Positions 34,990 through 46,004 of a stretch of DNA of 64,000 bases are shown here, piece by piece. Where the stretch lies: positions 29,514,852 through 29,578,851 of the forward strand of contig OZ010800.1 in NCBI GenBank assembly GCA_963932465.1. The letters are read 5' to 3'. A program made the position numbers and the translations under genes. The notes below the pieces were generated by a model, which did no database searches, was not told the DNA's origin, and was given only the letters and a program-made list of their open reading frames with translations. The stretch is from Maratus speciosus. Lineage: Eukaryota; Arthropoda; Arachnida; Araneae; Salticidae. Position 1 is the first letter of the stretch; each line of letters starts with the position of its first letter.

Positions 34990-35543
34990 CTACTTTTCTT
35001 TGCGTGTTTTGTCTCCAATCTTGGTATTTCGTTTCTCGCCAATTTTGAATACGTTGCGGGTATAATTTGAATAATTTTGTTGTGTTTTACTTTCCATGGT
35101 AGAATTCTTACTCACGTGATCTAGTCTCCCACAATTATAACATATTATATGTTCCTCGTTTCTTCCATGGTTCACATTGTGCCTATTTTCAACTTGGAGC
35201 CTTTTCGAATTGGCGTAGTCAGCCACTCTCGATCGTTTATCCTCAAAACTCCCACTTGTATAGCTTGTTTATTGCAAAACCTTCGTGCCGTTTCGTAAAC
35301 ATCTAATTTGTTTACTAAGTCGTCTATCTTTTTTTTTTTTTTTACTAACAATTCCTCTGCAAAATGTGTCTTTGTTTCTGGACGTAAATTATGCCTAATT
35401 TGATTAACTACAATTAATTCCGATAATTCCTCAAAGCTATCCATTTCAAGGCCGTCGGTCCATTGTTTGAAATATAACTTGATCTCATAAGCGAAATCGC
35501 GCCAATTTGCCGATGGCTCTTTTTTGAGTGAGAAAAATTTCAT
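34990..35543 (-). pseudogene. gag: capsid C-terminal part and nucleocapsid, zinc knuckle damaged
   Basis: Two overlapping frames (35,543-35,172 and 35,226-34,990) make up the second half of gag. The first includes WRDFAYEIKLYFKQW and LIVVNQIRHNLRPETKTHF, in the pattern of retrotransposon capsid. The second holds ICYNCGRLDHVSKNS: CX2CX4HX4 is intact but the last Cys of the CCHC knuckle is Ser. A poly-A/T tract at 35,331-35,344 is a likely slip site for the break between them. Confidence 0.8.
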
Positions 35544-35629
35544 TTCAGCCTAAACTCTTCTGGCGATAGTTTGTACCGTTTTAAAAGAATACTTTTTATG
35601 TAATCATAATCATGCATTTCAGGTTCACT

Positions 35630-36241
35630 CTACCTGGTTATTATATTAATCACATCTAACGGCATTAGGTTAATTAAATAGCTGACCCACTCTTTTTTAT
35701 CAATGCACGTTTGCGCCATTTGCCTTTCATGCATAGCCAAGTATAAACTAATATCATACGTACTATCATATTTTGTTAATAATCTATGCAATTCATATTG
35801 CTTGCCTGGATTTGTCCTTGTGTTCACATCGATGTGTTGTCTTGGATTTTCTTGCAATTGCGTTTTCTTAATTTCAAATTCTCTTTCGCGATCTTTTTCT
35901 TCCAATTGTATTTTCCATTTTCTTTCTTCCATCTCCATTTTCAGTTTCTTTTCTTCGATCTCTGCTCGTAATTTCTTTTCTTCAAGTTCCGATTCCGCTT
36001 GTGCTTTTCTAGCTGCCACACTTACTTCTAGGTGGTCCTTTAAAAAATCTTCATCGTAATCTTCCCAGTTTTTAATTAGCTTTATTAGGACATTGATTGT
36101 CGGTTTTTCTGGTGGTTGAATTCCGCATTCCTCGCAGATTTCTATTAGATAAATTCTTTTAGCTTTATTTAAGGACACCATGTTTTTCAAAATTGTACTT
36201 GGATAAATATGACTACGGTTTTTCACACTTGCCTTATTCAT
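35630..36241 (-). pseudogene. gag: N-terminal part with long coiled coil
   Basis: 203 codons are open from the ATG at 36,241, about 110 bp inside the 5' LTR. Residues ~70-135 are a highly charged Glu/Lys/Arg coiled coil (ESELEEKKLRAEIEEKKLK and on). This is followed by a YELHRLLTKYDSTYDISLYL segment and a hydrophobic end. Long coiled coils ahead of the capsid are common in arthropod Ty3 gag proteins. It is separated from the next gag frame by a stop or frame change near 35,630-35,560. Confidence 0.8.
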
Positions 36242-36352
36242 TCACAATCCATTTTTTGACACTGGCGATTGACAACAATTTCTATTCGATTAATATTTTA
36301 CTATCTATTCCACTAATAGTTGCTTAACATCCCGGCATCGAGACGCAAAATT

Positions 36353-36773
36353 TGTAGAAGTTATTGTTTGTAAAATGTTAATATATAGATGATTTGAATA
36401 AGTAGACTTTTGAATCACAACACATACACTTTAATACAATTCTATAAGTGTAACTTTACATCACTTCGTTGATATATTTCTAAATACAGCACCTTTCTCA
36501 CTTAAAACTTACAACATATTTCTTACGAATAATTTGATTAGACTTAACAATACCTTCTTTGGCATCTCGTAAACTGATGCTTCACGTACAACATTATTTT
36601 ATAGATTGACTTTTTTCTAATTTTTGAATATGCCCAAACCTTCACCTCGTGATCTTGAATTTTCATTACTCGTGCTTTCAAATTATGGATAATAAAAATA
36701 CCAGAGCATCAGTTAATTTGTTGATCATGCACGTCATAAAGAAAATAAAGTATGTTTAAATTCAAATCCTACA
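36353..36773 (-). repeat. 5' LTR
   Basis: 421 bp, TGTAGAAG...CCTACA. The interior just inside reads, on the minus strand, AATTTTGCGTCTCGATGCCG. A primer-binding site would be expected here, but I could not match it to a tRNA 3' end with confidence. Confidence 0.93.
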
Positions 36774-36779
36774 AATATA

Positions 36780-37010
36780 TAATACTAATCTATGCTTTCT
36801 TGGGAAATCTAGAATATTTGGCCAATCCTGATGGCCAGCAACTTTCTATTCAAATATTATTTTGGTGTTTTCGTAGGTTATGAGTGCATTACTACCCTCA
36901 TCAATGGGACAATTCAATGACACATCACTATCATTTTCGCCCTCTGAGTTTCTCTCAGCTATGTTTTCAGAAACGAAATCATGCATGAGTTTTTAAAATC
37001 TCACTCTGAG
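36780..37010 (-). pseudogene. Acidic decayed frame adjoining the LTR element, possibly piggyBac N-terminus
   Basis: On the minus strand a frame gives NSEGENDSDVSLNCPIDEG and continues to KVAGHQDWPNILDFPKK with one stop, ending at the LTR boundary. An acidic N-terminal region followed by a Trp/Pro segment is common in piggyBac transposases. The piggyBac relic at 27,654-28,480 has the right strand and lies directly on the other side of the LTR element. I infer that one piggyBac gene may have been split by the LTR insertion, but roughly 90 residues are missing and the link is unproven. Confidence 0.3.
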
Positions 37011-37232
37011 TAAACCCCTTAAATGATTGAGCCCCGGTAAAAGAAAAAAAAAACTGTAGCCGAGCGTTATTCATAACTGAAAGGAAAAAGTAAAGAAAAT
37101 AAAACAACGACAAATAACAGAAACATCCATCTAACAAATAAATAATTATCTCTATCGGCGAAAGAGAAAATTTTGCACCCTCGGGCAATCGGGTGGGCGT
37201 TTCATTGACCAACTATAGACATCGCTGCTTAA

Positions 37233-37985
37233 GGGGTCTGAGGACTCTTAAAGCTTCATAATTTTCGAAATTTTATTTTTTTTTTAGATGTTAAATTCCT
37301 ATCTTTTCTGAACATTTTGATATAACTGTTTCCTTGAAATTCCCATTAGAACAGAAGTTATGACTTTTAGAATTATACCCGCTCAATAGCTGAAGCGGAA
37401 TTTCCGAAATTTTGAAGTCATTTTTCTCCAAATGACGTTTTTGGGTATAACAACGATATCTTAAAAATGTCTAAATATTTTTTCATGAAAGTTTCAAAAC
37501 ATACGTTTCATGTTAGTCTGTATAACCCGAACCTAAAATTTCCATTTTATTGTTCAAAAAAAATATTTTTTTAGGTGATTATATTTTTGAAATTTCCAAA
37601 ATTTTGCATTTGCTAAATGCAACTTAGTATTAAAAAATGTAAAACTGCTTTAAATACAAATTTATTTAAGTTAAGCGTAATTACTATAATCACAAGTATA
37701 AGTAGGCACCAAAAGTTTAATTCTAGTTACAACATTTATTTTGCAATACTCAGCGTAATCTGTTATGCTAATTTTCTGCTCGTCAAATCTCTGACAGTTT
37801 GGAACCCTCTAGAGATGTAAATTCTGCATCTTGCAAATTTTTAAATACATGAAATGAAAGAACATACATATATCTTTCATCCTAATAAAAAATGTGTTTT
37901 AAAATCATATACATTTTAAGATATTAAGTGTTGAAAATGGTCTTTTTTTCCCCTTTTTTTCGAATTTTAAAAGTCCTGAGACCCC
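37233..37985. mobile_element. 753 bp TTAA-flanked inverted-repeat element
   Basis: TTAA at 37,229-37,232 and 37,986-37,989. The ends read inward GGGGTCTGAGGACTCTTAAA and GGGGTCTCAGGACTTTTAAA. The interior is A/T-rich with no supported ORF (a 67-codon frame at 37,617-37,820 has no motif). The end sequence is of the same style as the 26,457-27,429 foldback. It sits next to the Ty1/copia relic. Confidence 0.87.
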
Positions 37986-38009
37986 TTAAATGCCAAGAGA
38001 TTGACGACA

Positions 38010-38870
38010 CTATCTTTCAGAAAGGGGAAAAAGAGTTAGGACCCAGATGTTGTAATGAAGCCGTGGCTTAGTCAAGAGAATATTTTGGGTACAGCAGTTG
38101 AGCCATCTTGAATAAAAAAATAAATTTATGACATGCAGTCGCTGCGAGAAAAGTTCTTATGCTAGTGTTAGAAATGATAGGGAAAAAAGTTTCAACATAG
38201 TCTTTTCGATAGGTTTGCAATAAATTTTAGCTAGCCGAGTTTTGTAATTTTGTATTTTACCTGTATCATCGTATTTTGGTTTGAAAATCCAGTTGATACA
38301 ATGATTTTTTTTTTTCGTCTAGTGTCAAAGTTTTATAGCCTTCTAATGATGTCATCTCGTCTTGCGTGGCATTAAGCCAATTTTGTTCCCGTTGGAAATT
38401 TTTGTACTTCCTGCATCTGTTTCCCCCCATTTTTTACGATTATGAAATCAAGTTTAACTATTTAAACAAATATATCGAGTGCAATCCTTTGTTAGTGCTG
38501 TCCGATCTTTTTAATTCGAATGTTGTTTCTTTGAACTTGGTTTGTTTATTTTGTGAGTCAGTTTGGTCAGAAATGTTCCCTTCACAATTTAACTTTTCTT
38601 CAGTTGTATTATTCGAGCTTTGAAATCTATTTTCGATTAATTTTACTGTCCGGGCTATTATTATGTCTCTTTCTTCGGTGTAAATACAATAGCCTGTCGA
38701 GCGATTGTCGTAACTGACAAATATGTCTTGTTGTGCTCCGTTGTTGCCATTTTTTGTTTGTTTATCGATGCATAATCCCTGCAGTGAAAGAACTTTTAAG
38801 AACATAGATTAAATTTACCGTTGGTGGAAAATTCCTGGCCTTTCCTGCTTCCATTAATAAATGTAATTTA
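38010..38870 (-). pseudogene. Ty1/copia pol relic (integrase end and start of RT)
   Basis: On the minus strand from about 38,870: an LMEAGKARNF segment (end of the copia integrase core); then DIFVSYDNRSTGYCIY and RDIIIARTVKLIENRF, the well-known copia pattern after integrase. An acidic linker follows, and WLNATQDEMTSLE (about 38,375) at the start of copia RT, with KPKYDDTGKIQNYK after a frame change (about 38,270). Stops and frameshifts are frequent and the catalytic RT core is not recognisable. It ends against the TTAA MITE at 37,985. No LTRs were found. Confidence 0.82.
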
Positions 38871-38879
38871 TTAAATATT

Positions 38880-40387
38880 ATTTCAAATACATTTTCCTTT
38901 TAATTTGTGAATAACTGCAATTTTTACACAAACAACATGCTTTAACGAATTGCCAGTGTACTATGTTAAAAGTCTGTTCTAAAAACTTTCGGATAATTTC
39001 TTATTTGTCATTGTGTGCTTTGTATCTCTACAGAAAAAGGAATGTTCGCATCTGAAAACCTGTATATGTTTAGAAGGTCTTATTTTTTAGAGTGAAGACG
39101 TTTTTTCAACATAAAGAAATAGTAAAATGGTATATACTAAATGTAAAAAAAAAAGTTTTCCTATGACCAAGATACTTTTATCAGAAATCGAACGCTATTT
39201 TTAAGGTGATTGAGAGATGAACTTATTCCGTCAGTATTTTATTTTTATTTTTAGGTGTTTGAAACCGTTTAAGAAACAGGAGTCACACGAAATCAAGGAA
39301 TATGGCAATTCCTGCTGCCATTTACAGAGGAAAACTTTATTAAAAGGTATTACAATTATTCTGTACAGAAAATGTCGATGAAAACGCAGTGCCATATTTC
39401 AGCAGATTTGGAAAACGATCAAAATGAGATGAGCACAAGCATTACTATGCATCACATAATGGATGTCAGACTACAGCGTAATAATCGAATAAATCTGTGA
39501 ATAGAAACGATGAAAATTCGTTTAGTATATTATGTAATAAGCCGTGCGACCAAATCATTTCGTAAGTATCAAGTGTCGGCTCGGATATCTTCGTATAATC
39601 GGATATCTTCGACTAAAACATTTTGGCTGCAGTTGTGGCTCACTATGCATTATTGTATGGATCGGTACATATCATTTCTGTTCATGGCGTCATTTAACTA
39701 TAAATCTATATCACTGCGCTCGTCCAGATGTTTTCTCTAGTACTTTGCTAAAACCTGACGCTGCGTAATCATTCGATCCTGTATTTCTAAGCTACTTTAA
39801 TGTGTCCATCTTTAATTGGAAATCAGCTAACATTAATTTTTATTTAATAAAGAATATAGACAATACAACTTTGTGATATATTTTATTAATTAAAAATGTA
39901 TTCTATTACTGAAAACGCAATAAAATGTCCATAGATGTGGCGGAAAAATCAAATTAAAATACCGTAATAAATATTCACACCAAAGAAATTTTAAAAATAG
40001 AAAGTAAATTGATAACGACCTTACTTAAAAAACAGCATTGGACACATTATTCATACTGAACCCAATAATTTTCGCCAATATTTTCGTTAAAAAATTCAAT
40101 GCTGGAAAAATATTTGTTTTGCATTACATGTATTTGCAATCAGCATATTCATCTCATTGAATCACATGGCCTGTGCTATTCCTGGGTTCATCCTTCGTAA
40201 AATAACCAAAAATTGAAAAGCAGGAAATTAATGTGACTATGTTTTGTGCCGTTTGCGCTGCTTAAATATTAAAATCCACAATTGCTTTAATTGGGTACAC
40301 CCACTGCAAGGTAACTTGCGCACTTTGCAACCATAAACAGAAAAAAAAAAGTGTCACTGATTCTTCATTAGAACATGTTCTATGAGC
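38880..40387. other. No recognised feature
   Basis: AT-rich sequence. TCGGATATCTTCG is repeated at 39,582 and 39,600 within about 20 bp. No gene or bounded element is recognised. Confidence 0.4.
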
Positions 40388-40389
40388 TA

Positions 40390-41863
40390 CACTATGACGC
40401 AAAAGTTTAGACAATGAAGAAATTCTTACATACTTTATTTATAACAATATTTATAACAAAGAAAAGAAGAATTGTGCATATTGCAATAAATTAAATGGTA
40501 ACAAAAAAAACTGCTGTCTCAAAAGTTTAGACACAAATTAAATAAAATCGAAATAAACAATTTTTAAAACCTGGTTGCGCATCCATGCTTATGTATTACG
40601 TCATATACACGAGATTGCATGGAAGAAACTAAATCTTGCATAGTTTGTGGATCGATATCGTACCATGCATTCTCAATAGATGTCTTAAGTTCCTTTTCAG
40701 AAGAGTATTGTCTAGCGTTGCTATAAACTTTGCGACACATGATGCTCCAAAGGTTTTCTATAGGGTTAAGATCTGGGCTACATGCTGGCCAGTCGAGAAC
40801 TCTTATATTATGGGAATTAAACCAAGATTTTGAATGTTTTGTAGTGTGAATTGAAGCATTGTCTTGCTGAAATTCCCACTGAGGACCCCCTAGAAGCTCA
40901 GCAAATGGCAGTAGGTTTTCTTCTAATGTCTGTGTATAATACTGTGAAGTTTGACGACCACTGGTGAAGGTCAGATCTACTTGTCCATTATAGCAAAAGG
41001 CTGCCCAAACCATCACCGAGCCCCCTCCTTGTCTGCGACTAAAAAAACGTCGAGGTTCCTTCCGCAAGTCATGCCAATACGATAAACAACCATCTGGACC
41101 ATCCAAATTCCACTTTTTTTCATCGCTAAATATGACTGACTGCCATTTCTCTCCATATGACATATGCTTTCGAGCCCACATAAGTCTTTGTAACTTATGA
41201 TGTGGTTTCAGAGCTGGTTTCTTCTGCATTTTGCTATAAACGATTGTTCCTTTTTCTAAAATTCGTCTACGAATCGTATCCTTTGATACAGAGAGTCCCG
41301 ATGAGCTTTGAACTCCACGTACGCTCATTTGTTGAGTACTCGCTAGTCTTTGTATCAGGCGATCCTCTCGTACATTTGTCACACGTGGCCTCCCAGACCG
41401 ACATTTTGCTTTATATTCGGAAACACTCGATAAAACTCGATAAATAGATTTTTTTGACCTATTAATAATAGCAGAAATTTCAGAAGCGCTCTTCCCTTCA
41501 CCTTTCAACTGCCAAATCCTTGAAACCTCATTCACTTGAATTTCTTTAGCTCTCGGCATGTCGACTATGAAGCGCAATCGTTTGCAGAACTTAAGTACTC
41601 CAAATTTGTGACATCATCGATTCTAAATTTGCATATGCCAGCGAATATTCAAAGAAATTTAGAATAGTGTCTAAACTTTTGCGACAAGCACATTTGAATT
41701 TTTATGAAAAAAATTAGTATTATAGCAAATAAAACGACTGTCTTCTGTACATAGCATTTTAAATCAGTTTTTGAATATATTTACAGGTTTTTGTAATTCT
41801 GACGTCATAATTCTACATTTTAAAGCTGAATGACGTCATTGTCTAAACTTTTGCGTCATAGTG
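40390..41863 (-). mobile_element. Tc1-like transposon, full length
   Basis: Both ends read inward CACTATGACGCAAAAGTTTA (40,390 on plus, 41,863 on minus) and are flanked by TA (40,388-40,389 and 41,864-41,865), the Tc1/mariner target. A second, inner pair of the same AAAAGTTTAGACA core lies at about 40,515-40,534 and 41,665-41,692, giving two transposase-binding-like sites per end (the IR/DR arrangement known in some Tc1 relatives). The total length of 1,474 bp with one uninterrupted transposase gene suggests a recent insertion that could still be active. Confidence 0.95.
40564..41559 (-). CDS. Tc1-like transposase, intact DD34E enzyme
   Basis: 331 residues from the ATG at 41,559. The open frame extends six codons further to a TTG, but MPRAKEI is the natural start. 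Residues ~8-45 form a helix-turn-helix (ASEISAIINRSKKSIYRVL), then a GRPR minor-groove motif (56-59), then a second helix-turn-helix at about 62-105. The catalytic triad is complete: D146 (IFSDEKKW), D233 (FQQDNASIH) and E268 (LNPIENLW), with 34 residues between the last two. GGGSVMVWAAF is the conserved strand before the second Asp. Length is close to the family norm (about 340). It cuts and pastes DNA between TA sites and would act in the nucleus. No frameshift or stop is present; whether it is expressed cannot be seen. Confidence 0.95.
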   Translation of the reverse strand: MPRAKEIQVNEVSRIWQLKGEGKSASEISAIINRSKKSIYRVLSSVSEYKAKCRSGRPRVTNVREDRLIQRLASTQQMSVRGVQSSSGLSVSKDTIRRRILEKGTIVYSKMQKKPALKPHHKLQRLMWARKHMSYGEKWQSVIFSDEKKWNLDGPDGCLSYWHDLRKEPRRFFSRRQGGGSVMVWAAFCYNGQVDLTFTSGRQTSQYYTQTLEENLLPFAELLGGPQWEFQQDNASIHTTKHSKSWFNSHNIRVLDWPACSPDLNPIENLWSIMCRKVYSNARQYSSEKELKTSIENAWYDIDPQTMQDLVSSMQSRVYDVIHKHGCATRF

Positions 41864-41865
41864 TA

Positions 41866-42752
41866 TGTGCCAATATTACGTTAAAACGGCAATCAGTGTA
41901 ATGGATACTTCACTATAACGATAGAATTAAATATTCGATAATTTATTTTAAAACTGAATGAATATATTGTCATAAATCTTTGACGCGTAGTAAAATAAAT
42001 GCCTTTTGGTCATCATAGAAACGCACTGAGGGAGAAAAACTGGGAAAATAAAATTTCTTTATTTCGAAAGAGAAAGAAAATGGAAAGGAAATACAAAAAA
42101 TATGTAATGAAATATTTCAAAAATCACAAAAATTGAATTTTAAAATTTTTTTAATCGCTTTCTGAATTTTCTCTCCATACAGGAATACAAAATTAATGTT
42201 GACAAAATTTTGATACCGAAATCGTTTAATAAAAAACAACTCTAATTTTTTTCGAAAAACGGTCTTTAAAAAGATGGAAATAATCGAAAATTAGCTGTAC
42301 GAAATTTACAGATAAAAGGATATAACTTACGACTTTGGGGTAACAGGTTGAAGTCAGCTCGTTTTTAAGCATACATGAGTACTCTTTCGCTTTTTTGTAC
42401 CACAAAAATTTAATATAAATTTTTGCCTTATTTAATCGGCAGATTACGGCAATTTGAAAAGGTAAAATTCTCTATAAGATTTTTATTGTACAAAAAAGCG
42501 TAAGAGTTGGCAGCTATGCTTTTTGGAATACCTTAAAATCACCGGAGAAAATATAAAAAAAACAGCAAGAATTCTTCTTCAATATAAAAAAATCTAATGT
42601 TTTTAAAAAGTGTGAAGACCGGGTGCATTGGAAACTGTCTTTGCGGAATTCTACGTGTTTTGCGAAATTCTATGTGTGATGGATATTTTTGCAAATAGCC
42701 CACTCACACGCACGGATATACAAAACTCGTCATTTTATTAATACATTAAATG
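41866..42752. other. No recognised feature
   Basis: AT-rich sequence with no supported gene. Short A-rich runs only. Confidence 0.4.
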
Positions 42753-42754
42753 TA

Positions 42755-44447
42755 TAGTCGAAGAAAAAAAGTAAACACCCCTATTAACTCAGCAACAAAT
42801 TTTCGTAGAAGAAAGTTACCGGTACGAAACGATTGGAAATAAAGTCTACTTTTAAATTATGTACATAAAATTAGCTTAGGGGGCCATGTGCATATAAAAA
42901 TCAGCCCAAACTTCGTTTTTTGCAATAACAACACCTAAATTTGAGAAATTATTAAACTTTTTCGGTTTAAATTATGCCTATTCATCAAATTTTAAGTCAT
43001 TTCGATGATACGTTTTTGAATTATAAACAATCAAAACTTAGTGCTTCTAATATTAAATTACATTTTCATATTTTTATTAATATCTCGTGTAATTATAATC
43101 CTAATGTGCTAATTTTCTGTAAGTTTATAATACTAATAAATCCAAACATAAATACGTTTAATTTATAACTTTTATAAATCTATAATACGAATTATGATCT
43201 ATGAAAAAAATAAAAATAATAATGAATTGCAACTTTCAATTTTTTTATGGATTTATATTTATTATGTCCTGGTTTATGCACATACAATTTTTTTATTTTT
43301 TTTTTTATAATTAATTTTCGAATTATGCTTAAAACACATCAAGATGTTGGTTTAAGGGTTCATCTGTGATATGCAGAAAAGCAAAATTTGAAAAAATATT
43401 CTCAACATTTTTAAATATTTCGGGCATAAACCGTATTTCAGTGATTCGAGATCATCTTATGATACCCTGAAAGGTAGCTAATTTAAAAAGAAATAGCAGA
43501 ATATGTTTGATCACAAAATTATTAGCCCTATTTCAAAAAAGAATAACGAACTTAAAGTCATTCTGATGCCTTTTTAGCAAACATTTCATTTTAGTTATTC
43601 AAAGAAATCGGAACTATAAAGAATGAGAACATACCTGAAAAGATCGAACAAGACCTAATTTTCCATCCCCCATCCTCTCAAACAGAGAGATGTCTATAAA
43701 AAGTTTTTAAAATATGCCATTAGCAATTGACTTGGGATTTTTTTTTTAGACTAAAAAGCAATTTGTCTTGGTTTTTTCTACATTGTTTCCTTCATAATAT
43801 TTTTAATTCTAAATTTTGTATTTCCCATTATTCTCCACATTTTTGCCAAATAAATTTTAAAAAGAGCGAGTTAAACAAATTCAAAATCTCAGAAAAATTG
43901 TTATAAAAACAAATATAGAACTCCAATCAAATTCAAATATACGAAAACTATTTTAATTACATATACCTTTTATTTTTAAAAATCGGTTGTTTTAAAAATC
44001 ACTTGTAAACATTTTAAAATGAAATTGAAGAGAATTTTACCGTACATAACCGAAAGATATTAAGTGAGTAAAAGGGTGATATTGGCAAGAAATAATACAT
44101 TAATTAGAAGTAACTTAGTCATTCTGTAGCATCAATTTCCGATCTTCAATTTGAATACATCCCCCAAAATAATCTCATTTTAGATTAATTAATATCTCTG
44201 AAACTAATCGTAGGAATTTCATGACAAATTGTGTTTAGGCTAATTGAAGGGTGTTAAATTTATTTATGGTGCCAGAATAGGGTATTGCTATTGAAAAAAA
44301 AGTTTGGGTTTGTTTGGATGTGTAAATGGCCCCCTAAATTAATGTTATATACATCATTTAAAAGTAGATTTTTTCCCAATCGTTTGGTACCAGTAACTGT
44401 CCAAGCAGAGTAAGTAGGGGGATTTTACTTTTTTTTTTCTTCGATTG
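42755..44447. mobile_element. 1.69 kb inverted-repeat element with TA flanks
   Basis: 42,753-42,925 and 44,280-44,449 are inverted copies. Shared blocks are TCGAAGAAAAAAAGTAAA, AGTTACTGGTACCAAACGATTGG (with variants), AAGTCTACTTTTAAAT, TTAGGGGGCCAT and CCAAACTT. TA occurs at both outer ends. The ~170 bp repeats enclose ~1.35 kb of A/T-rich sequence without a supported ORF. The ends differ by several indels, so the element is old. Superfamily unknown; a Tc1/mariner-type MITE is possible. Confidence 0.7.
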
Positions 44448-44449
44448 TA

Positions 44450-45119
44450 CTTATTAAAGAAATATTGGCGGCTCATATTAGAGCTGGAATATTGGCAGTA
44501 CAAAGAAAGTGCGAAATCTTTTCTTCCAAAATTTATGTTATATTGTCCAATCTGAGACATATAAAATCAATGTTGAAGACCAATAAAAATATTATTATAC
44601 AAAAATTGGTTTTCTAAAAGGCGAGTTTCTTTTTTAATAAACACATCTGATACGATTAATTCTATAATAGTCAGCAAGAAATTCAAAATAACATTTTTAA
44701 CAGATCAAACAATGAATATATTATTACTACAAAGATAGCCAATCAAAAATGACGGAAAAAGGGATATAAAGATATATACAACACAGTGAATAACTTGCTA
44801 GAAAATATGTTGCCAAATTTCATATTCTCGCCAAGGCCATTTCCTCTATCTTGCCAAAGCCCATATACTGGCTAAGCACCTAAAGCAAATAAAAATCAGG
44901 CAGTTAGGAAATCAGATAGTACAGCGACAATTAGTGACGGTAATGTTATTAGTAGCATTGGTATGAAGATGTAAAGACGAACATTTTCGTATATTACTCT
45001 TTAAATTCTGATCCATAGATTTTGAAAAAAAAAAAAAAAAAAAAAAAAACTTAAATGCGCGGAGTTTAAATTAAATTGCAGTGAGCTCGATTTTGAAGGA
45101 TTAATGCTTTTAAATGGTA
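44450..45119. other. No recognised gene; poly-A run
   Basis: Includes a pure poly-A tract near 45,026-45,049. Some GCCAA-rich words near 44,815-44,875 resemble the TGGCGCCA family seen at 45,120-45,332 and 57.8-59.1 kb. Confidence 0.35.
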
Positions 45120-45332
45120 ATATAGTCAAATTAGGAAGCTATCGCCAAGTTGGCTTCATATATGGCAACTTATTTTTGTCGCCAAATTTGGCGATAATTC
45201 TCCAAGTTGGTCAATTTTTGGCGCTACTTTGGTAACCCGGCAGTAGTATTGTTCAACAATTACTCATTAAAATGAGGCGAACCAACCGGAATTGTGAGGG
45301 ACACACAGGGACTTGGATTTTATATAAATAGA
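45120..45332 (-). mobile_element. Helitron 5' part, TGGCGCCA-family
   Basis: On the minus strand the segment starts A|TCTATTTATATAAAATCCAAG at 45,332, close to the 5' ends at 33,301, 57,752 and 59,005. The body has GCCAAATTTGGCG, TTTTTGGCGCTACTTTGG and GGTAACCCGG blocks like those at 57,850-58,560. A 3' CTRR end on the minus strand was not identified, so the fragment may be truncated. Confidence 0.5.
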
Positions 45333-45818
45333 TTATTATTATTTTGACAAATTGGAAAGTATCCGATCAGATTGGACGAATTATAAACATTAATTTTAAG
45401 AATATCACATTTCAGCACTTTAACGTTATATTTCATACAAAAAGTTACATAAAATTTCATATACCTAAAATTCTTAACGGTGCAGTAAAAGGTAAAAAGA
45501 TCTGTTGCAAAACTAACTTAATATTTGCTAAAAGTGATAAAAATACATTCATAAGACAAATAAATACCTTTATTTATTCATTTCGACATGTTTCATCGCT
45601 CTGATGGCGACATTCTCAAGATTTATTTTCGCAAAAAAATTTAAATTGAAAAACTGGTAAACAAAAATCACCGATCTCATGTATAATGAAATTATCTGCA
45701 ATATTAAAATTGGAGATTTGTGAACGTGAATTATATATGTAGTATTGTTTCATTATTCTGCAGAGCATCTCTTTCCAAATTTTAGGAAGCTCCATGGAGG
45801 CTGAATCATTGCATACAT

Positions 45819-46004
45819 CAGGGTTCGTACGTCTCCCGGAATTTTGCAGACTAGAAACTACATCGGCACCAGTATTGTCTCATGGAAAATCTCTTTTTAA
45901 AAGAAAGTGAGATTTTGGCCGTTTTTCTTAGATTTTTTTTTTTTTTTTGTAAAGAAAATACTGGTAATCCTCCTGGAAAATCCCTTGACTCCGTACGAAC
46001 CCTG
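45819..46004. mobile_element. 186 bp MITE with CAGGGTTCGTACG ends
   Basis: CAGGGTTCGTACG at 45,819 and CGTACGAACCCTG ending at 46,004 form the inverted ends. Further internal pairing is TCCCGGAATTTT against GGAAAATCCC. No clean target duplication is seen next to this copy. A second member lies at 48,413-48,584. The ends resemble hAT-type MITEs by sequence, but the second copy is flanked by TTAA, so the superfamily is open. Confidence 0.75.

Larger units (their letters stand above)
28597..36773 (-). mobile_element. Ty3/gypsy-type LTR retrotransposon, complete but decayed
   Basis: Two 421 bp direct repeats, 28,597-29,017 and 36,353-36,773, begin TGTAGAAG and end CCTACA. By eye they differ at about 17 positions, so the insertion is not recent. 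The interior on the minus strand carries, in order, a coiled-coil gag-like frame, a nucleocapsid zinc knuckle, aspartic protease, reverse transcriptase, RNase H and integrase; this order (integrase after RT/RNase H) defines the Ty3 type. No envelope gene is seen: integrase runs to within about 130 bp of the 3' LTR. The pol frame is split by a Helitron at 30,554-33,301. Catalytic changes in RT and integrase and many stops show it is defective. Confidence 0.93.

Noticed and set aside
28592..36778. 4-5 bp target duplication of the LTR element
   Set aside because: Both flanks are AT repeats and the adjacent bases do not match cleanly, so no duplication can be claimed.
41560..41577. Six-codon N-terminal extension of the intact Tc1 transposase
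   Set aside because: The extension would start at a TTG; the ATG at 41,559 (MPRAKEI) fits the family start.
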